A program made the translations under genes and the position numbers. Below the pieces are notes generated by a model that saw only the letters and a list, made by a program, of their open reading frames with translations, was not told the DNA's origin and made no database searches. From NCBI RefSeq assembly GCF_014212175.1, contig NZ_JACJVR010000044.1, positions 1 to 64,000 on the forward strand: a stretch of 64,000 nt of DNA, read 5' to 3'. Below are positions 25,521 through 35,867 of this stretch, piece after piece. Source of the DNA: Cohnella xylanilytica. GTDB taxonomy: Bacteria > Bacillota > Bacilli > Paenibacillales > Paenibacillaceae. Numbering within the stretch: position 1 is the stretch's first letter; every line of letters starts with the position of its first letter.

Positions 25521-26486
25521 TTACCCGCTCAGCACGTCCCCGCCGCGCTGGTTCCGGCCCCTCACGTGGACGATGTCGACGAACGGGCGGATGCGGTCCA
25601 TCAGCCGCTGGCCCTTGTGCAGCTCTTCGCCTTCCTTGTGCGTGAAGCTGAAGTGCTTCTCGAGCGATTCCAGATCGTGGTTGGACGTGTAAAAAGTCGG
25701 CTTGCGGTTCATGCGATAGTTCAGGATCGCGCCCAGCACGTGGTCCCGCACCCAAGGGCTTAAATTCTCCGCCCCGATGTCGTCGAACACGAGCAGATCG
25801 CACTCCTTCATGAGCGTGAGCGTCTCCTTCAGCTTCTGCGGCTCCATCATAAGCGCCTTCGCGTCTTCCACGAACTCCGGCATGTAGACGATGACGCCGG
25901 AGAAGCCCTCTCTGGCCAGCTTATGCAGCAAGTAAGCGGCCATGTAGGTTTTGCCCGTGCCGAAGCTGCCCATCAGGTACAGGCCGCGTTTGCCGAGTCC
26001 GTTGGCGCGCGTCTCGGCGACGTATTCCATGACGCGGTTCACGGCCCATTCCCGCTCCGGGTCCATGTCCAGCATCTGCTCTTCGTCGTACGGCTCGTCC
26101 GTCAGATCGACGTCGGCGTAATAGCTCGTGATCCGGCGGCGAATCATCTCGCGCTGCTCGTGAACCGTCCACTTCGAGCACGGAGTCTTCATGTCGAACA
26201 GCTGCCATTCGCCGTTCGTCTCTTCGCAAGTGATGCGGGTGGAGTGTCCCTGCATGTCGTTCGGGCACCGCTCCAGTCCCGGGCATTCCTTGCAGTTGCG
26301 ATACTCGACCGTCATCTGGTACAGCTTGTTCAGATTGATCCGCAGCGTGCGGTCCGTGACCTCCGGATAGCGCTCGCGCAGCTTGCGCACGAGCGGATCC
26401 CCGAGCACTCTCTCCGCCAGCTTCGCGGCGTCCCGCATGCCCGCCGTCTGCTGCCAGCTCCGAAGCGCTTCTCCCAACGATTCCAT
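25521..26486 (-). CDS. dnaI: Primosomal protein DnaI, helicase loader ATPase
   Basis: Loads the replicative helicase DnaC at origins and restart sites, together with DnaB and DnaD. The 321-residue protein has an N-terminal helical/zinc-binding region (CKECPGLERCPND and CEETNG...TPCSKW, about 85-125) and an AAA+ domain with Walker A GSFGTGKT (about 174), Walker B LLVFDDIG (about 232) and sensor TSNHDLE. It lies downstream of dnaB on the same strand with a gap of 68 bases, the order known from Bacillus. Confidence 0.95.
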   Translation of the reverse strand: MESLGEALRSWQQTAGMRDAAKLAERVLGDPLVRKLRERYPEVTDRTLRINLNKLYQMTVEYRNCKECPGLERCPNDMQGHSTRITCEETNGEWQLFDMKTPCSKWTVHEQREMIRRRITSYYADVDLTDEPYDEEQMLDMDPEREWAVNRVMEYVAETRANGLGKRGLYLMGSFGTGKTYMAAYLLHKLAREGFSGVIVYMPEFVEDAKALMMEPQKLKETLTLMKECDLLVFDDIGAENLSPWVRDHVLGAILNYRMNRKPTFYTSNHDLESLEKHFSFTHKEGEELHKGQRLMDRIRPFVDIVHVRGRNQRGGDVLSG

Positions 26487-26554
26487 GTCTCTTCCCTCCC
26501 GTAATCAGGCTTATCGAATGAAGGGGACTGCCTCCCCCTCGGCTATCTCGGAAA

Positions 26555-28117
26555 TTACCCTTTATCCTTCAGCTTCCGCGCCAGCTCACGCATTCTCTCC
26601 CGCTCCTCCGCGGACAGCTCCTGCGCCGGCCCGCGGTCGCCGACGACCGGCATCGCCGGCTTCCGGCTTCCGCCGCCCGATCCGCCCTTCCGTCCGCGCG
26701 ACGAAGCTTGTCCCCGCGCCGAAGCGCCGCCGGATACGCCGTCGTCCTCGCCCCGCCGGCGCCGCTCCAGCGTCTCGTTCAGCTTCCGCTGCTCGCGCAC
26801 GTACACGATCGCCTTCTCGAACGAATCGATGCCCTTGGCGAGCATGTTGGAGGCGATCGAGTCGATGAAGCTCTTCGTCAGCCGCTGGGCGTGGTCCATG
26901 CCGAGCACGTAATGGATGAGCACGTTGATGACGGGCTCCGGCAGCTTGTAGTTCAAGTCGATCCGCTCGAAAATCCGGACGAAAGCGTCCGGAACCGCCC
27001 CGGGAAAATACCGGGCCAGCATCCGCGTATAGGGCTCCCGCCGCAGCATCTGGTTGTAGCCTTCGATCGACACCTTCGCCCCGAACCGTTCCGGGATGTC
27101 CAGAAGCGGCAGCGACGCCGAACCCGGGCGCAGGGCCGCGTCCGAGGCGGCGGATTCGTACTCTCGTTCCTCCGGCTCCGGCGCCTCCCCCGAAGACGAC
27201 TCCAACCGCGACAGGAAGCGTTCCCGCTGCTCGTCCCGCTTCCGCTCCTGCCGGTACACGAGGTTGGCCCGGGTCTGAAGCTCCTCCCACCGCAGCGTCC
27301 CATCGGCCTCGAAGATGCCGTCCTCGTCCAGCAGACGGCAGATCTCCGGAACCTCCAGCTCGTATTTGTAGGCCAAATAATTCAACTGCGCCATCGTCTC
27401 CGGCTGGCGGTGCAGCCTCTCCACGTAAGCGCGGTTCGCCGACCCGCGCGGGAAGCGCAGCAGCATCTCGCTATGGCGGATCCGCTCGGGCGTCCTCGGC
27501 CCGGCCGCCGTCGCTTCGAGCGCCGTGGCGCTCTCGGACAGAGCTGCTTCCAGCTCCGGATCGACCGGTCCCGGACTCAGCCGGAACAGCTCGTAGAACG
27601 GAACCGTCACTTCCTCCCGGTTCATGAACCTAGCCAAGCCGACGGGCTTGGCGGGCGACAGCTCCTCGCGCAGCTCGAGCAGGGCCATCTTCCCGATCTT
27701 GTCCCTTAGCAGCAGCGACAGATGGAGATTCGCGAAGAACTCCCCCGGAGTCAGCGGCCGGAGCAGCACGTACTCGTACAGCGTCTCCTCCGTGGCCGGG
27801 TCGTGCTGGCGGAACGACTGCAGCAGGCCGACCGCCTCCAGCTTGGAGAACTGGTCGATCAGCCCTTGGCGACCGGAGGGGTTCATCTCCAGGTCGAGTC
27901 CGAGGAACAGCTTGCGCTGCGGCTCGGGAGCCGAATAGCCCGTCCGGTCGTCCGGCAGATGATGATAGAGCGTCAAATAGAGGCCGACGGCGAAGGCTCC
28001 GACCATCGGCTGATAGAGCCGGCTGAGAAGATGGCGTTCGAGCCCGCTCAGCGCGAAGTCGCGGTAGGCCACGTAACGGTGATTCTCCGTGAATTCCAAT
28101 CGATTCGACACTCGCAT
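26555..28117 (-). CDS. dnaB: Replication initiation and membrane attachment protein DnaB
   Basis: Helicase-loading co-factor of low-GC Gram-positives, unrelated to the E. coli helicase of that name. The 520-residue protein has an N-terminal winged-helix DDBH1-type region (FALSGLERHLLSRLYQPMVGAFAVGLYLTLY) and a C-terminal DnaD/DDBH2 domain around residues 370-460 (ERIDLNYKLPEPVINVLIHYVL). The basic tail includes a Gly/Arg/Ser-rich stretch (RGQASSRGRKGGSGGGSRKP). I use the ATG giving MRVSNRLEFTENHRY; no clear ribosome site is visible, so the start is uncertain. Confidence 0.9.
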   Translation of the reverse strand: MRVSNRLEFTENHRYVAYRDFALSGLERHLLSRLYQPMVGAFAVGLYLTLYHHLPDDRTGYSAPEPQRKLFLGLDLEMNPSGRQGLIDQFSKLEAVGLLQSFRQHDPATEETLYEYVLLRPLTPGEFFANLHLSLLLRDKIGKMALLELREELSPAKPVGLARFMNREEVTVPFYELFRLSPGPVDPELEAALSESATALEATAAGPRTPERIRHSEMLLRFPRGSANRAYVERLHRQPETMAQLNYLAYKYELEVPEICRLLDEDGIFEADGTLRWEELQTRANLVYRQERKRDEQRERFLSRLESSSGEAPEPEEREYESAASDAALRPGSASLPLLDIPERFGAKVSIEGYNQMLRREPYTRMLARYFPGAVPDAFVRIFERIDLNYKLPEPVINVLIHYVLGMDHAQRLTKSFIDSIASNMLAKGIDSFEKAIVYVREQRKLNETLERRRRGEDDGVSGGASARGQASSRGRKGGSGGGSRKPAMPVVGDRGPAQELSAEERERMRELARKLKDKG

Positions 28118-28188
28118 GGGGAACTCGACAACTCTTTTCCATAGAATGATCTCTATATTGTAGCACAAAGCGGGGCATATCTGGACAG

Positions 28189-28215
28189 GAAAAGAGACCC
28201 CGCGAACGGAGTCCC
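28189..28215 (-). terminator. Terminator of metY
   Basis: Minus-strand stem GGGACTCCG-TTCG-CGGGGTCTC with a TTCG tetraloop, followed by TTTT. It begins 17 bases after the metY stop. Confidence 0.85.
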
Positions 28216-28231
28216 TTGAGAGGTTGATAGA

Positions 28232-29548
<1,317 letters not shown>

Positions 29549-29566
29549 TTATCCTATAGTGGCGGC

Positions 29567-29599
29567 CTCAAGCGCGATCTCAAGCGCGTCTCAAGCGCG
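29567..29599. repeat. Three tandem copies of CTCAAGCGCG in the metY leader
   Basis: Copies start at 29567, 29579 and 29590, spaced 11-12 bases. On the metY transcript they read CGCGCTTGAG three times, between the leader terminator and the ribosome site. No known motif. Confidence 0.7.
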
Positions 29600-29649
29600 G
29601 CCTGGCGGCATCGCGGAGCCCGCGGCCGTCTCGACATCCGGCGAATGCG

Positions 29650-29699
29650 GCAAAAAAGGCGCCTCCGCGCGCGAAGAATCGCGTCCGGAAGGCGCCTTC
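29650..29699 (-). terminator. Terminator in the metY leader
   Basis: On the minus strand AAGGCGCCT pairs with AGGCGCCTT, with an inner CGCGA-TTCT-TCGCG stem, followed by six T. It sits about 125 bases upstream of metY, with no minus-strand gene ending before it. So either it attenuates metY or it ends an unseen transcript. I looked for S-box (SAM-I) and T-box signatures and found neither. Confidence 0.65.
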
Positions 29700-29831
29700 A
29701 GTGGTCTGATCGGCCGACTTGATTTATTCCGATAATGTCTATAGGATTTATATTGATATTAACAGCCGATCGTCTTCGCCGTCAACTTCTTTTTTGCATC
29801 CATGAATCCAACGTTAGGAGAGGTGCATCCC

Positions 29832-30317
29832 ATGTCCTTCACCCGCCCGTCTTATTCCGGCAGCCGCATCGAGAACGAACGGCTGCTGCTCGACCAGCTT
29901 CGCGCGCTGCTCGATGGCGAGACGAACCGCATCGCCAACCTGGCCAACGCATCGGCCCTGCTCAATACGTACCTTCGCGACATCAACTGGGTCGGCTTCT
30001 ACCTGCTCGAAGGCGAAGAGCTTGTGCTCGGCCCGTTCCAAGGCTTGCCCGCCTGCGTCCGCATTCCGCTCGGGCGCGGCGTCTGCGGCGCGTCCGCTCT
30101 CCGAAGGGAGACGATCGTCGTCCCGGACGTGCACGAATTCCCCGGCCATATCGCCTGCGACGCCGCATCGAATTCGGAGATCGTCGTCCCGCTGCTCTCC
30201 GCCCAAGGGGAGCTCGTCGGCGTTCTCGACGTCGACAGTCCGCTCAAGGGCCGGTTCGGCGAAGAGGACGCCCGGTTCCTGGAGCGGTTCAACGGGCTGC
30301 TCTCCGCTTCCCTATAA
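29832..30317 (+). CDS. msrC: Free methionine-(R)-sulfoxide reductase (GAF domain, YtsP/fRMsr)
   Basis: Reduces free Met-R-sulfoxide back to methionine. The 161-residue protein is a single GAF domain. It has the three cysteines of the active fRMsr group, in LPACVRIPLGRGVCG and HIACDAASNSEIVVP. The signature NWVGFYLL and GVLDVDSP are also present. GGAGAGG precedes the chosen ATG; an ATG ten codons earlier has no ribosome site. It is divergent from metY, which makes sense as two methionine-related genes sharing a control region. Confidence 0.9.
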   Translation: MSFTRPSYSGSRIENERLLLDQLRALLDGETNRIANLANASALLNTYLRDINWVGFYLLEGEELVLGPFQGLPACVRIPLGRGVCGASALRRETIVVPDVHEFPGHIACDAASNSEIVVPLLSAQGELVGVLDVDSPLKGRFGEEDARFLERFNGLLSASL

Positions 30318-30320
30318 CGG

Positions 30321-31184
30321 TTACGGCTGAAGCGGGTCCCCGTACCCGAACTCGCCCGGATCGGGAATCGCCTCGGCTCGGTAAGCTTCCTCGGCCTCGG
30401 TCATCTTCTCCGAGGCTCCCTGGGCGCGAAGCCAGCCCCGCACGAACCGGGAGCACGAGTCGGCGGAATGAATCGGAAGCGTGTGCCAAGCGTCCGGAAT
30501 CCAAGCGGTCGAGACTTTGGCCAATCTCTCCTGCAGCACCCGCGAGTACGGAAGGAAGTAACGATCCTTCTGCCCGTAGAGGAGCAGCACCGGCCGGCGA
30601 ATGCGTTTTAGCCTGTCCGTCGCGGAATAGGAGAGCCCGGCGGCGATGTATTCCCTCCACTTGGCCGGGTCTCCCGAGGCGGACTCGGCCCGCAGCCGAT
30701 GGAACGTCTCGGGGCTGTCCGCGTGAACCCAGCTGTCGGAGAAGGCGACGAGGCCCTTGGCGCGCAGAGAGGAGGCGACCATTCCCGCCCTGGCCAGGAA
30801 GCGGATCGCCTTCCCGCTCGCTTCGGGCAGGCCGGCCAGCAGCGCCGCCCCGAGGAAGCGGTCGGGATGCGTCAGCAGCGCTTCCAGAGCGACCATCGTC
30901 CCCATCGAATACGCGCACAAATAGGCCGATCGGATGTCCAGCGCATCCATCAGCCTGCATGTATCCTCGACGAGCAGCGGGATCGTAATGGCGGCCGAAG
31001 AGGAGGCGCTCCTCCCGTGGCCTCGGAAGTCGAACAGCAGCGTTCGATAGTCCTGGGACAGATCGTTGCTCATATACGTGAACACCCGGCTCCCCATCGT
31101 CGGAGGATGGATGAAGACGAGAGCCGTTCCTTTTCCCTGCAAGTGATAATGAAGCTCGATGCCGTTCACGTGGAGCAGTGGCAC
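30321..31184 (-). CDS. Alpha/beta hydrolase
   Basis: A 287-residue single-domain hydrolase. The nucleophile elbow is AYSMG (Ser about residue 93), the acid Asp is in LLYGQKDRY, and the His is in DAWHTLPI. The oxyanion region starts VFIHPPTMGS and FDFRGHGRS precedes the nucleophile. The start is GTG with GGAGGGG 8 bases upstream. It is the last gene of a short minus-strand group (YuiB-like, GtrA, hydrolase) and convergent with msrC, with only 3 bases between the stops. The substrate is unknown. Confidence 0.85.
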   Translation of the reverse strand: MPLLHVNGIELHYHLQGKGTALVFIHPPTMGSRVFTYMSNDLSQDYRTLLFDFRGHGRSASSSAAITIPLLVEDTCRLMDALDIRSAYLCAYSMGTMVALEALLTHPDRFLGAALLAGLPEASGKAIRFLARAGMVASSLRAKGLVAFSDSWVHADSPETFHRLRAESASGDPAKWREYIAAGLSYSATDRLKRIRRPVLLLYGQKDRYFLPYSRVLQERLAKVSTAWIPDAWHTLPIHSADSCSRFVRGWLRAQGASEKMTEAEEAYRAEAIPDPGEFGYGDPLQP

Positions 31185-31243
31185 GGGTATCCCCTCCGGA
31201 TCGCTGTGTATCTCCGGTTAGCCTTCCCTGCCCGCTCTCGATT

Positions 31244-31672
31244 TCATACCGCTTCCGAATCCGGGGACCGCTCGCCTCTCTCCCCCGCTTCCCGGAACAC
31301 CCACAGCCGGCTGCCGGCGTAGTTGGCCGCCAGCGACGCCAGAATCGAAGCCGCTTTGCCCGCCAGCGCGTTCCATCCGAGGCCCTGCTCCAGCCCGAGC
31401 AGGACCGCGGTCGCCAGCGCGAACGACAGCAGGTTCACGGCGCCGAACCGGATCAGCTCCGACGCGCTCGCCCGCTTGCCGGACTTGAACGTCCAGCTCC
31501 GGTTCCACAAGTAGCTGTTCAGGAACCCGCATAAATAAGAGACGGGCTGCGCCGCGATCGCCTTGGCCTCCAGCCCGTATACCAACGCCGCAAAAACGGC
31601 GAAATCCACGCCCGTGTTCATCGCGCCCACGAGAGCGAACTTCGCCATCTTCCGCCATTCCCGGTCGTTCAT
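31244..31672 (-). CDS. GtrA-family membrane protein
   Basis: A 142-residue, four-helix membrane protein of the GtrA family, which flips or carries polyprenyl-linked sugars in wall-glycan modification. Family features are an N-terminal KFALVGAMNTGVDF and the central YLCGFLNSYLWNRSWTF. The C-terminal helix ends NYAGSRLWVF. It lies 30 bases after the YuiB-like gene. No glycosyltransferase partner gene is beside it, so its sugar is unknown. The ribosome site (GGGGAAGCGG) is weak. Confidence 0.87.
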   Translation of the reverse strand: MNDREWRKMAKFALVGAMNTGVDFAVFAALVYGLEAKAIAAQPVSYLCGFLNSYLWNRSWTFKSGKRASASELIRFGAVNLLSFALATAVLLGLEQGLGWNALAGKAASILASLAANYAGSRLWVFREAGERGERSPDSEAV

Positions 31673-31702
31673 TCCGCTTCCCCGCCTTCCCGGCCTCCCA
31701 AG

Positions 31703-31987
31703 TCAGAACATTCGATAGCCGTTCTTGCGCAAGGACTTGATCGCCCACCCGCTCGTGAGCGCCCCGCCGATGCCCGCCGCGAACGGCAGCAGGAATACGC
31801 CGAGGAACGAGAACAGGCTCAGGTCCGGCTTCCAGAAGTACCAGACGCCGAGCGGCAGCACGATGATGACGTACAGCCACGTGGGCATCCAGGTCGTCTT
31901 GATTAGCATATTCAGAATGAAGCCGATCCCGAAGAAGAGCACGAAGAACAGGACGGTACCGACGATCTCTTGAATAATCTCTCTCAT
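31703..31987 (-). CDS. yuiB: YuiB-like membrane protein
   Basis: A 94-residue protein with two or three hydrophobic helices ([45 protein letters not shown]). Sequence and neighbourhood (near yumB and yumC) match YuiB of Bacillus, of unknown function. GGAGG is 9 bases before the ATG. It heads the minus-strand set yuiB-gtrA-hydrolase and is divergent from hemQ, sharing a 160-base gap. Confidence 0.72.
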   Translation of the reverse strand: MREIIQEIVGTVLFFVLFFGIGFILNMLIKTTWMPTWLYVIIVLPLGVWYFWKPDLSLFSFLGVFLLPFAAGIGGALTSGWAIKSLRKNGYRMF

Positions 31988-32064
31988 GGTGGACTTCCTC
32001 CCGACAATGTTTCCTTTTCCAGTTTACAAATCGTTGCGGCCCGAGTCAATCTTCGAATGCTCGT

Positions 32065-32094
32065 TTGCCCCGAGGGGGCCGATTCCGCTACAAT
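32065..32094 (+). promoter_or_regulatory. Promoter of hemQ
   Basis: TTGCCC, 18-base spacer, TACAAT, about 57 bases before the start codon. Confidence 0.55.
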
Positions 32095-32150
32095 ATAGGA
32101 AGCAAATGTCGAGAAAGACAAGCATACATGGCGAGGAGACGAGACGAATC

Positions 32151-32894
32151 ATGAGCGAAGCAGCGCAAACTTTGGACGGCTGGTACGTCCTTCACGATTT
32201 TCGCACGATCGATTGGACGGCCTGGAACGACGCGACTCCCGAGGAGAGGGAGGCGGCTCGCCGCGACTTGTTCGCACTGGTGAACGAATGGGAAGAGGTC
32301 GAAGGCCGCAAGGAAGGGAGCCTCGCTCTCTATTCGATCGTAGGCCAGAAGGCCGATCTCGTGTTCATGCATCTGCGGGAGACGCTGCAGGAGCTGAACG
32401 CGGTGGAGAACAAGTTCAACCGCTCGGCGTTCGCCCGGTTCGCGAAGCCCGCGTACTCGTACGTCAGCGTCGTGGAACTGAGCAACTACATGGGGCAGCC
32501 CGGCGTCGACCCGATGCAGGTGCCGGAGATCGCCGCGAGGCTGAAGCCGATTCTGCCGAAGACGAACCATATTTGCTTCTACCCGATGAACAAGAGAAGG
32601 CTGCTCGGCGACAACTGGTACATGCTTCCGATGGAAGAGCGCAAGGCGATGATGCGCAGCCACGGCATGATCGGCCGCAGCTACGCCGGCAAGGTGAAGC
32701 AGATCATCAGCGGCTCGGTCGGATTCGACGATTGGGAATGGGGCGTCACGCTGTTCTCGGACGATTCGCTGCAATTCAAGAAGCTCGTGTACGAGATGCG
32801 CTTCGACGAGGTGAGCGCGCGGTACGGCGAGTTCGGAGCGTTCTACGTCGGCATCCGGCTGACGCGCGACGGTCTGTCCGAGCTGCTTAAATAA
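32151..32894 (+). CDS. hemQ: Coproheme decarboxylase (chlorite-dismutase-like HemQ)
   Basis: Last step of the coproporphyrin-dependent heme pathway of Gram-positives: it decarboxylates two propionates of Fe-coproporphyrin III using H2O2. The 247-residue protein has the HemQ length and the motif [12 protein letters not shown] that holds the catalytic Tyr. The proximal heme His lies in [10 protein letters not shown] (about residue 171). I start at the ATG giving [18 protein letters not shown]; 55 upstream in-frame codons are not conserved. It supplies heme for SdhC and for CtaA encoded in this window. Confidence 0.93.
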   Translation: MSEAAQTLDGWYVLHDFRTIDWTAWNDATPEEREAARRDLFALVNEWEEVEGRKEGSLALYSIVGQKADLVFMHLRETLQELNAVENKFNRSAFARFAKPAYSYVSVVELSNYMGQPGVDPMQVPEIAARLKPILPKTNHICFYPMNKRRLLGDNWYMLPMEERKAMMRSHGMIGRSYAGKVKQIISGSVGFDDWEWGVTLFSDDSLQFKKLVYEMRFDEVSARYGEFGAFYVGIRLTRDGLSELLK

Positions 32895-32917
32895 GGTTAA
32901 GGGTGAGCAAAGGAAAC

Positions 32918-32975
32918 CTTTCTCCCGGACGGTTCGAGCGCGCTCGTTCCGGCGGAAGGAAGGTTTTATCGTTTT
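32918..32975 (+). terminator. Terminator of hemQ
   Basis: Long imperfect stem with arms AAACCTTTCTCCCGGA and TTCCGGCGGAAGGAAGGTTTT, starting about 25 bases after the stop and ending in TTTTAT. Confidence 0.7.
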
Positions 32976-33002
32976 GCGCTCCGCCGCGCCCCGCCGAACA
33001 TT

Positions 33003-33034
33003 AAAAAACGGGCGCGGCCTCCGCCGCACCCGTT
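33003..33034 (-). terminator. Terminator of the yumB unit
   Basis: Minus-strand stem ACGGGTGCGGCGG/CCGCGCCCGT followed by six T, about 30 bases after the stop of the small gene at 33063. Confidence 0.85.
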
Positions 33035-33062
33035 ATCTTCATTCGATTCGAGCCTGCCTCGC

Positions 33063-33341
33063 TTAATCCTCGTCCTCGTCCATCCGCTTCATCTGCGCTT
33101 CCCATTCGGCCCGGCGCAGCTCCTCGAGATACTCCTGCGTCATCCGGTCCCGCTGGCGTCCCTTCTCCTTCAGCCTCTCGATGCCCGGCTGGATAAGCAG
33201 GTCCACCTCGGCTTGCACGATCGCGGACAGATCGTAGCGCTTCTGCGACTCCAGATAGCTTCCGACTTCCATCAGCGCGTTGTAGCGGTCGAGTTCGTCC
33301 CGTGTCAGAAGCCCTCTAACCTGCACGCTGCAATGCCGCAT
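33063..33341 (-). CDS. Conserved-looking small hypothetical protein coupled to yumB
   Basis: A 92-residue hydrophilic, mostly helical protein beginning MRHCSVQVRGLLTRDELDRY and ending in an acidic tail (KRMDEDED). I do not recognise a family. Its ATG overlaps the yumB stop as TAATG, a typical translational coupling, so it is made with the NADH dehydrogenase. The middle (SYLESQKRYDLSAIVQAEVDL) suggests an amphipathic helix. A terminator follows. It could be a partner or assembly factor of YumB (inference). Confidence 0.7.
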   Translation of the reverse strand: MRHCSVQVRGLLTRDELDRYNALMEVGSYLESQKRYDLSAIVQAEVDLLIQPGIERLKEKGRQRDRMTQEYLEELRRAEWEAQMKRMDEDED

Positions 33342-34534
33342 TAGAGGAACTTGCCCTTGCGCAGCACGAGCGGAATGCCGCCGATGATGAACAGGTAGCG
33401 CAGGTCGATCAGCTTCTTCAGCCAAGCGGCGACGCGGCCTTTGTACTTCTTGCCGAAGGCGATGCCGATCGCTTCTCCCTTGCCGAGCGACGCCACCGTT
33501 CCCTTGTTGCTGAACACGAACGGCTTCGGCGACTGGTTGCGGATCGAAGCGACGAGGTTGTGGGCGCAGTTGACGCCCTGCTGCATCGCGATCTGGGCCG
33601 TCGGCGGATAGGGGCGTCCTTCCTCGTTGAACATAAGCGAGTTGTCGCCCAGAACGTAGATGTTCTCATGCCCCGGAGCGCGTAAGAACTCGTCCACCTT
33701 CACCCGTCCGCGCATCGTCTCGAAGCCGGCTTCCTCGATCAGGCGGTTGCCGCGCACCCCGCCCGTCCAGATGACGGTCTGGGACTTGATCTCTTCGCCG
33801 TCCCCGACGATGACGCCGTCCGGCGTGCATTCCTTGATCGCGGTGCCGATGCGGAACGTGACGCCCTTCTTCTGCAGAACTTGCATCGCGTATTCGACCA
33901 GCTCCGGGTCGAAGCCCGGCAGAGCGGTCGGAGCCGCTTCGATGTTGATGATCTTGACGAGGGACGGCTCCACGTCGAACTGCTTGCACAGGTCGGGGAC
34001 GCGGTCGGCCAGCTCGCCGATGAATTCGATGCCCGTGAAGCCCGCCCCGCCGACGACGAACGTCAGATAGTCGGTGCGGTGAGGCTCGCGCTTGTAGCGG
34101 GCGAATTGATATTCGATATGTTCGCGGATCAGACGGACCGAGTTGATGCTTCGGATCGTGAACGCGTTGTCGGCGAGACCCGGAATGCCGAACGTCTCCG
34201 ATTCGCCGCCCAGGCCGATGACCAGGTAGTCGTAGGAGAGCGTTCCGTCCTCGAGGATGACCTTGCGGTCCTGCGGGCGGATCTGCACGACGGTCGACTT
34301 GACGAAGTCGATCTTGAATTCGTCGATCAGCTTGGAGATGTTCACCCGGGCGTTGTCCGGATGGTCGGTACCCGCCGCCGGCATATGGAGATGCGTCGTT
34401 ATATAATGATAATCGTGCTTGTTCACCAAGGTTACGTCCGCTTCGTTATAATTCAACTCTTTTTGCAGACGAAGGGAGGTCAGGACACCCGCGTATCCCG
34501 CGCCCAATATCACGATTTTTGGAATGCTGCTCAT
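33341..34534 (-). CDS. yumB: Type II NADH:menaquinone dehydrogenase
   Basis: Non-proton-pumping NDH-2 that oxidises NADH and reduces menaquinone at the membrane surface. The 397-residue protein has an FAD site ILGAGYAGV (about residues 9-17), an NADH site FVVGGAGFTGIE (about 160), the quinone-site region AQIAMQQG and a C-terminal amphipathic/hydrophobic stretch (LKKLIDLRYLFIIGGIPLVL) for membrane docking. It starts at the ATG giving MSSIPKIVILG. A Rex-type operator lies in its promoter. It is followed by a coupled 92-residue protein. Confidence 0.93.
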   Translation of the reverse strand: MSSIPKIVILGAGYAGVLTSLRLQKELNYNEADVTLVNKHDYHYITTHLHMPAAGTDHPDNARVNISKLIDEFKIDFVKSTVVQIRPQDRKVILEDGTLSYDYLVIGLGGESETFGIPGLADNAFTIRSINSVRLIREHIEYQFARYKREPHRTDYLTFVVGGAGFTGIEFIGELADRVPDLCKQFDVEPSLVKIINIEAAPTALPGFDPELVEYAMQVLQKKGVTFRIGTAIKECTPDGVIVGDGEEIKSQTVIWTGGVRGNRLIEEAGFETMRGRVKVDEFLRAPGHENIYVLGDNSLMFNEEGRPYPPTAQIAMQQGVNCAHNLVASIRNQSPKPFVFSNKGTVASLGKGEAIGIAFGKKYKGRVAAWLKKLIDLRYLFIIGGIPLVLRKGKFL

Positions 34535-34576
34535 GGTTGATCCCATCCAATCCGAGGTTGTGTTATATGTCTATAT

Positions 34577-34594
34577 TTGTGAAAAAAGACACAA
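34577..34594. promoter_or_regulatory. Rex-type redox operator upstream of yumB
   Basis: TTGTGA-AAAAAG-ACACAA matches the Rex consensus TTGTGA-N6-TCACAA at 11 of 12 fixed bases. It lies 43-60 bases upstream of the yumB start, on the -35 side of a minus-strand TATAAC. Rex is known to repress NADH dehydrogenase in Bacillus and to release DNA when NADH rises, which fits an operator here. Confidence 0.75.
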
Positions 34595-34854
34595 TAGCGC
34601 TCCGACACCTGTGCATCCGATTGCCATACATCTTGAATCATATAGGCTTTCCTTGGCATTTTCAAGATTCATTACTTACGAAATTGTTTGGACATCTCCA
34701 CAAAATTGACTGGAGGAAAGCCCCTATTCTTTTCACAGTTTTCGACATTTCCGCGACAGGTATTCCGTTGCCCGAACCGCAAGCTTATAATAAGAAAAGA
34801 TTGGCGAAAACAACCGGCCCGAGCGCCGGCAACGTATAGACGGAGGTGCAACGC

Positions 34855-35850
34855 ATGAGCAACCAGCCAGCGGCGGCGGCGGACGTCGCCATCATCGGCG
34901 GAGGACCGGCCGGCATGTTCGCCGCCTTCTACGGCGGCATGAGACAGATGAAGGTGACTCTGATCGAGAGCATGCCCCAATTGGGCGGACAACTCGCCGC
35001 CCTGTATCCGGAGAAATATATCTACGACGTGGCGGGCTTCCCGAAGGTCAAAGCCCAGGAGCTCGTCGACAACCTCAAGAAGCAGATGGAGCTGTTCTCG
35101 ACGGACGTGCGGCTGGAGGAGAAGGTTCGTTCGGTTCGCAAGCTGGAGGAGCGTTCGTTCGAGATCGTGACGGACAAGGCGACCCACTACGCCAAGGCGG
35201 TCATCATCACGGCGGGAGTCGGCGCGTTCGAGCCCCGCAGGCTCGAGCTTCCGGAAGCGGCGAAGTTCGAGAAGACGAACCTTCATTATTTCGTCAGCGA
35301 TCTGGAGCGGTTCCGCGGCAAGAGAGTTCTGATCTCCGGCGGCGGGGATTCGGCGCTCGATTGGTCGCTCATGCTGGAGCCCATCGCCGAGCAGGTCACG
35401 CTCGTCCACCGGCGGGACAAATTCCGGGCCCACGAGCATAGCGTCGAACTGCTCAAGCAGTCCAAGGTGAACGTCGTCGTGCCGACCGAGATTACGGCCT
35501 TGCACGGCGAGGAACGGATCGAACGCGTCACCCTGACGGACGTGAAGACGAAGGCCGAGACGACGCTGGACGTCGACGAAGTCATCGTCAACTTCGGCTT
35601 CGTCAGCTCCCTCGGCCCGATCGGGGAATGGGGACTGGCCATCGAGGGCGGGTCGATCGTCGTCGACACGCGGATGGAGACGAACATCGCGGGCATCTTC
35701 GCGGCGGGGGACATCACGACGTATCCCGGCAAGCTGAAGCTGATCGCCGTCGGGTTCGGGGAAGCTCCGACCGCCATCAACAACGCCAAGGTCTACGTCG
35801 ATCCCGAAGCCAAGCTGTCTCCGGGACATAGCAGCAACATGAAATTGTAA
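34855..35850 (+). CDS. yumC: Ferredoxin/flavodoxin-NADP+ reductase, thioredoxin-reductase-like
   Basis: Transfers electrons between NADPH and ferredoxin or flavodoxin. The 331-residue protein has the TrxR-like fold with FAD motif IIGGGPAGM (residues 13-21), NADPH motif [10 protein letters not shown] (about 162) and the C-terminal FAD motif [14 protein letters not shown]. The CxxC pair of thioredoxin reductases is absent, as expected for YumC. The ATG lies 6 bases after GGAGGTG; the GTG three codons earlier overlaps that site. A TATAAT stands at 34786-34791. It is divergent from yumB. Confidence 0.93.
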   Translation: MSNQPAAAADVAIIGGGPAGMFAAFYGGMRQMKVTLIESMPQLGGQLAALYPEKYIYDVAGFPKVKAQELVDNLKKQMELFSTDVRLEEKVRSVRKLEERSFEIVTDKATHYAKAVIITAGVGAFEPRRLELPEAAKFEKTNLHYFVSDLERFRGKRVLISGGGDSALDWSLMLEPIAEQVTLVHRRDKFRAHEHSVELLKQSKVNVVVPTEITALHGEERIERVTLTDVKTKAETTLDVDEVIVNFGFVSSLGPIGEWGLAIEGGSIVVDTRMETNIAGIFAAGDITTYPGKLKLIAVGFGEAPTAINNAKVYVDPEAKLSPGHSSNMKL

Positions 35851-35867
35851 GGCGCAGATCAACGAAC

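Noticed and set aside
25143-25763. Open frames running through the hairpin repeats near 25.3 kb
   Set aside because: They cross terminator and repeat units, have no ribosome site and end antisense to dnaI. The repeats explain the sequence better.
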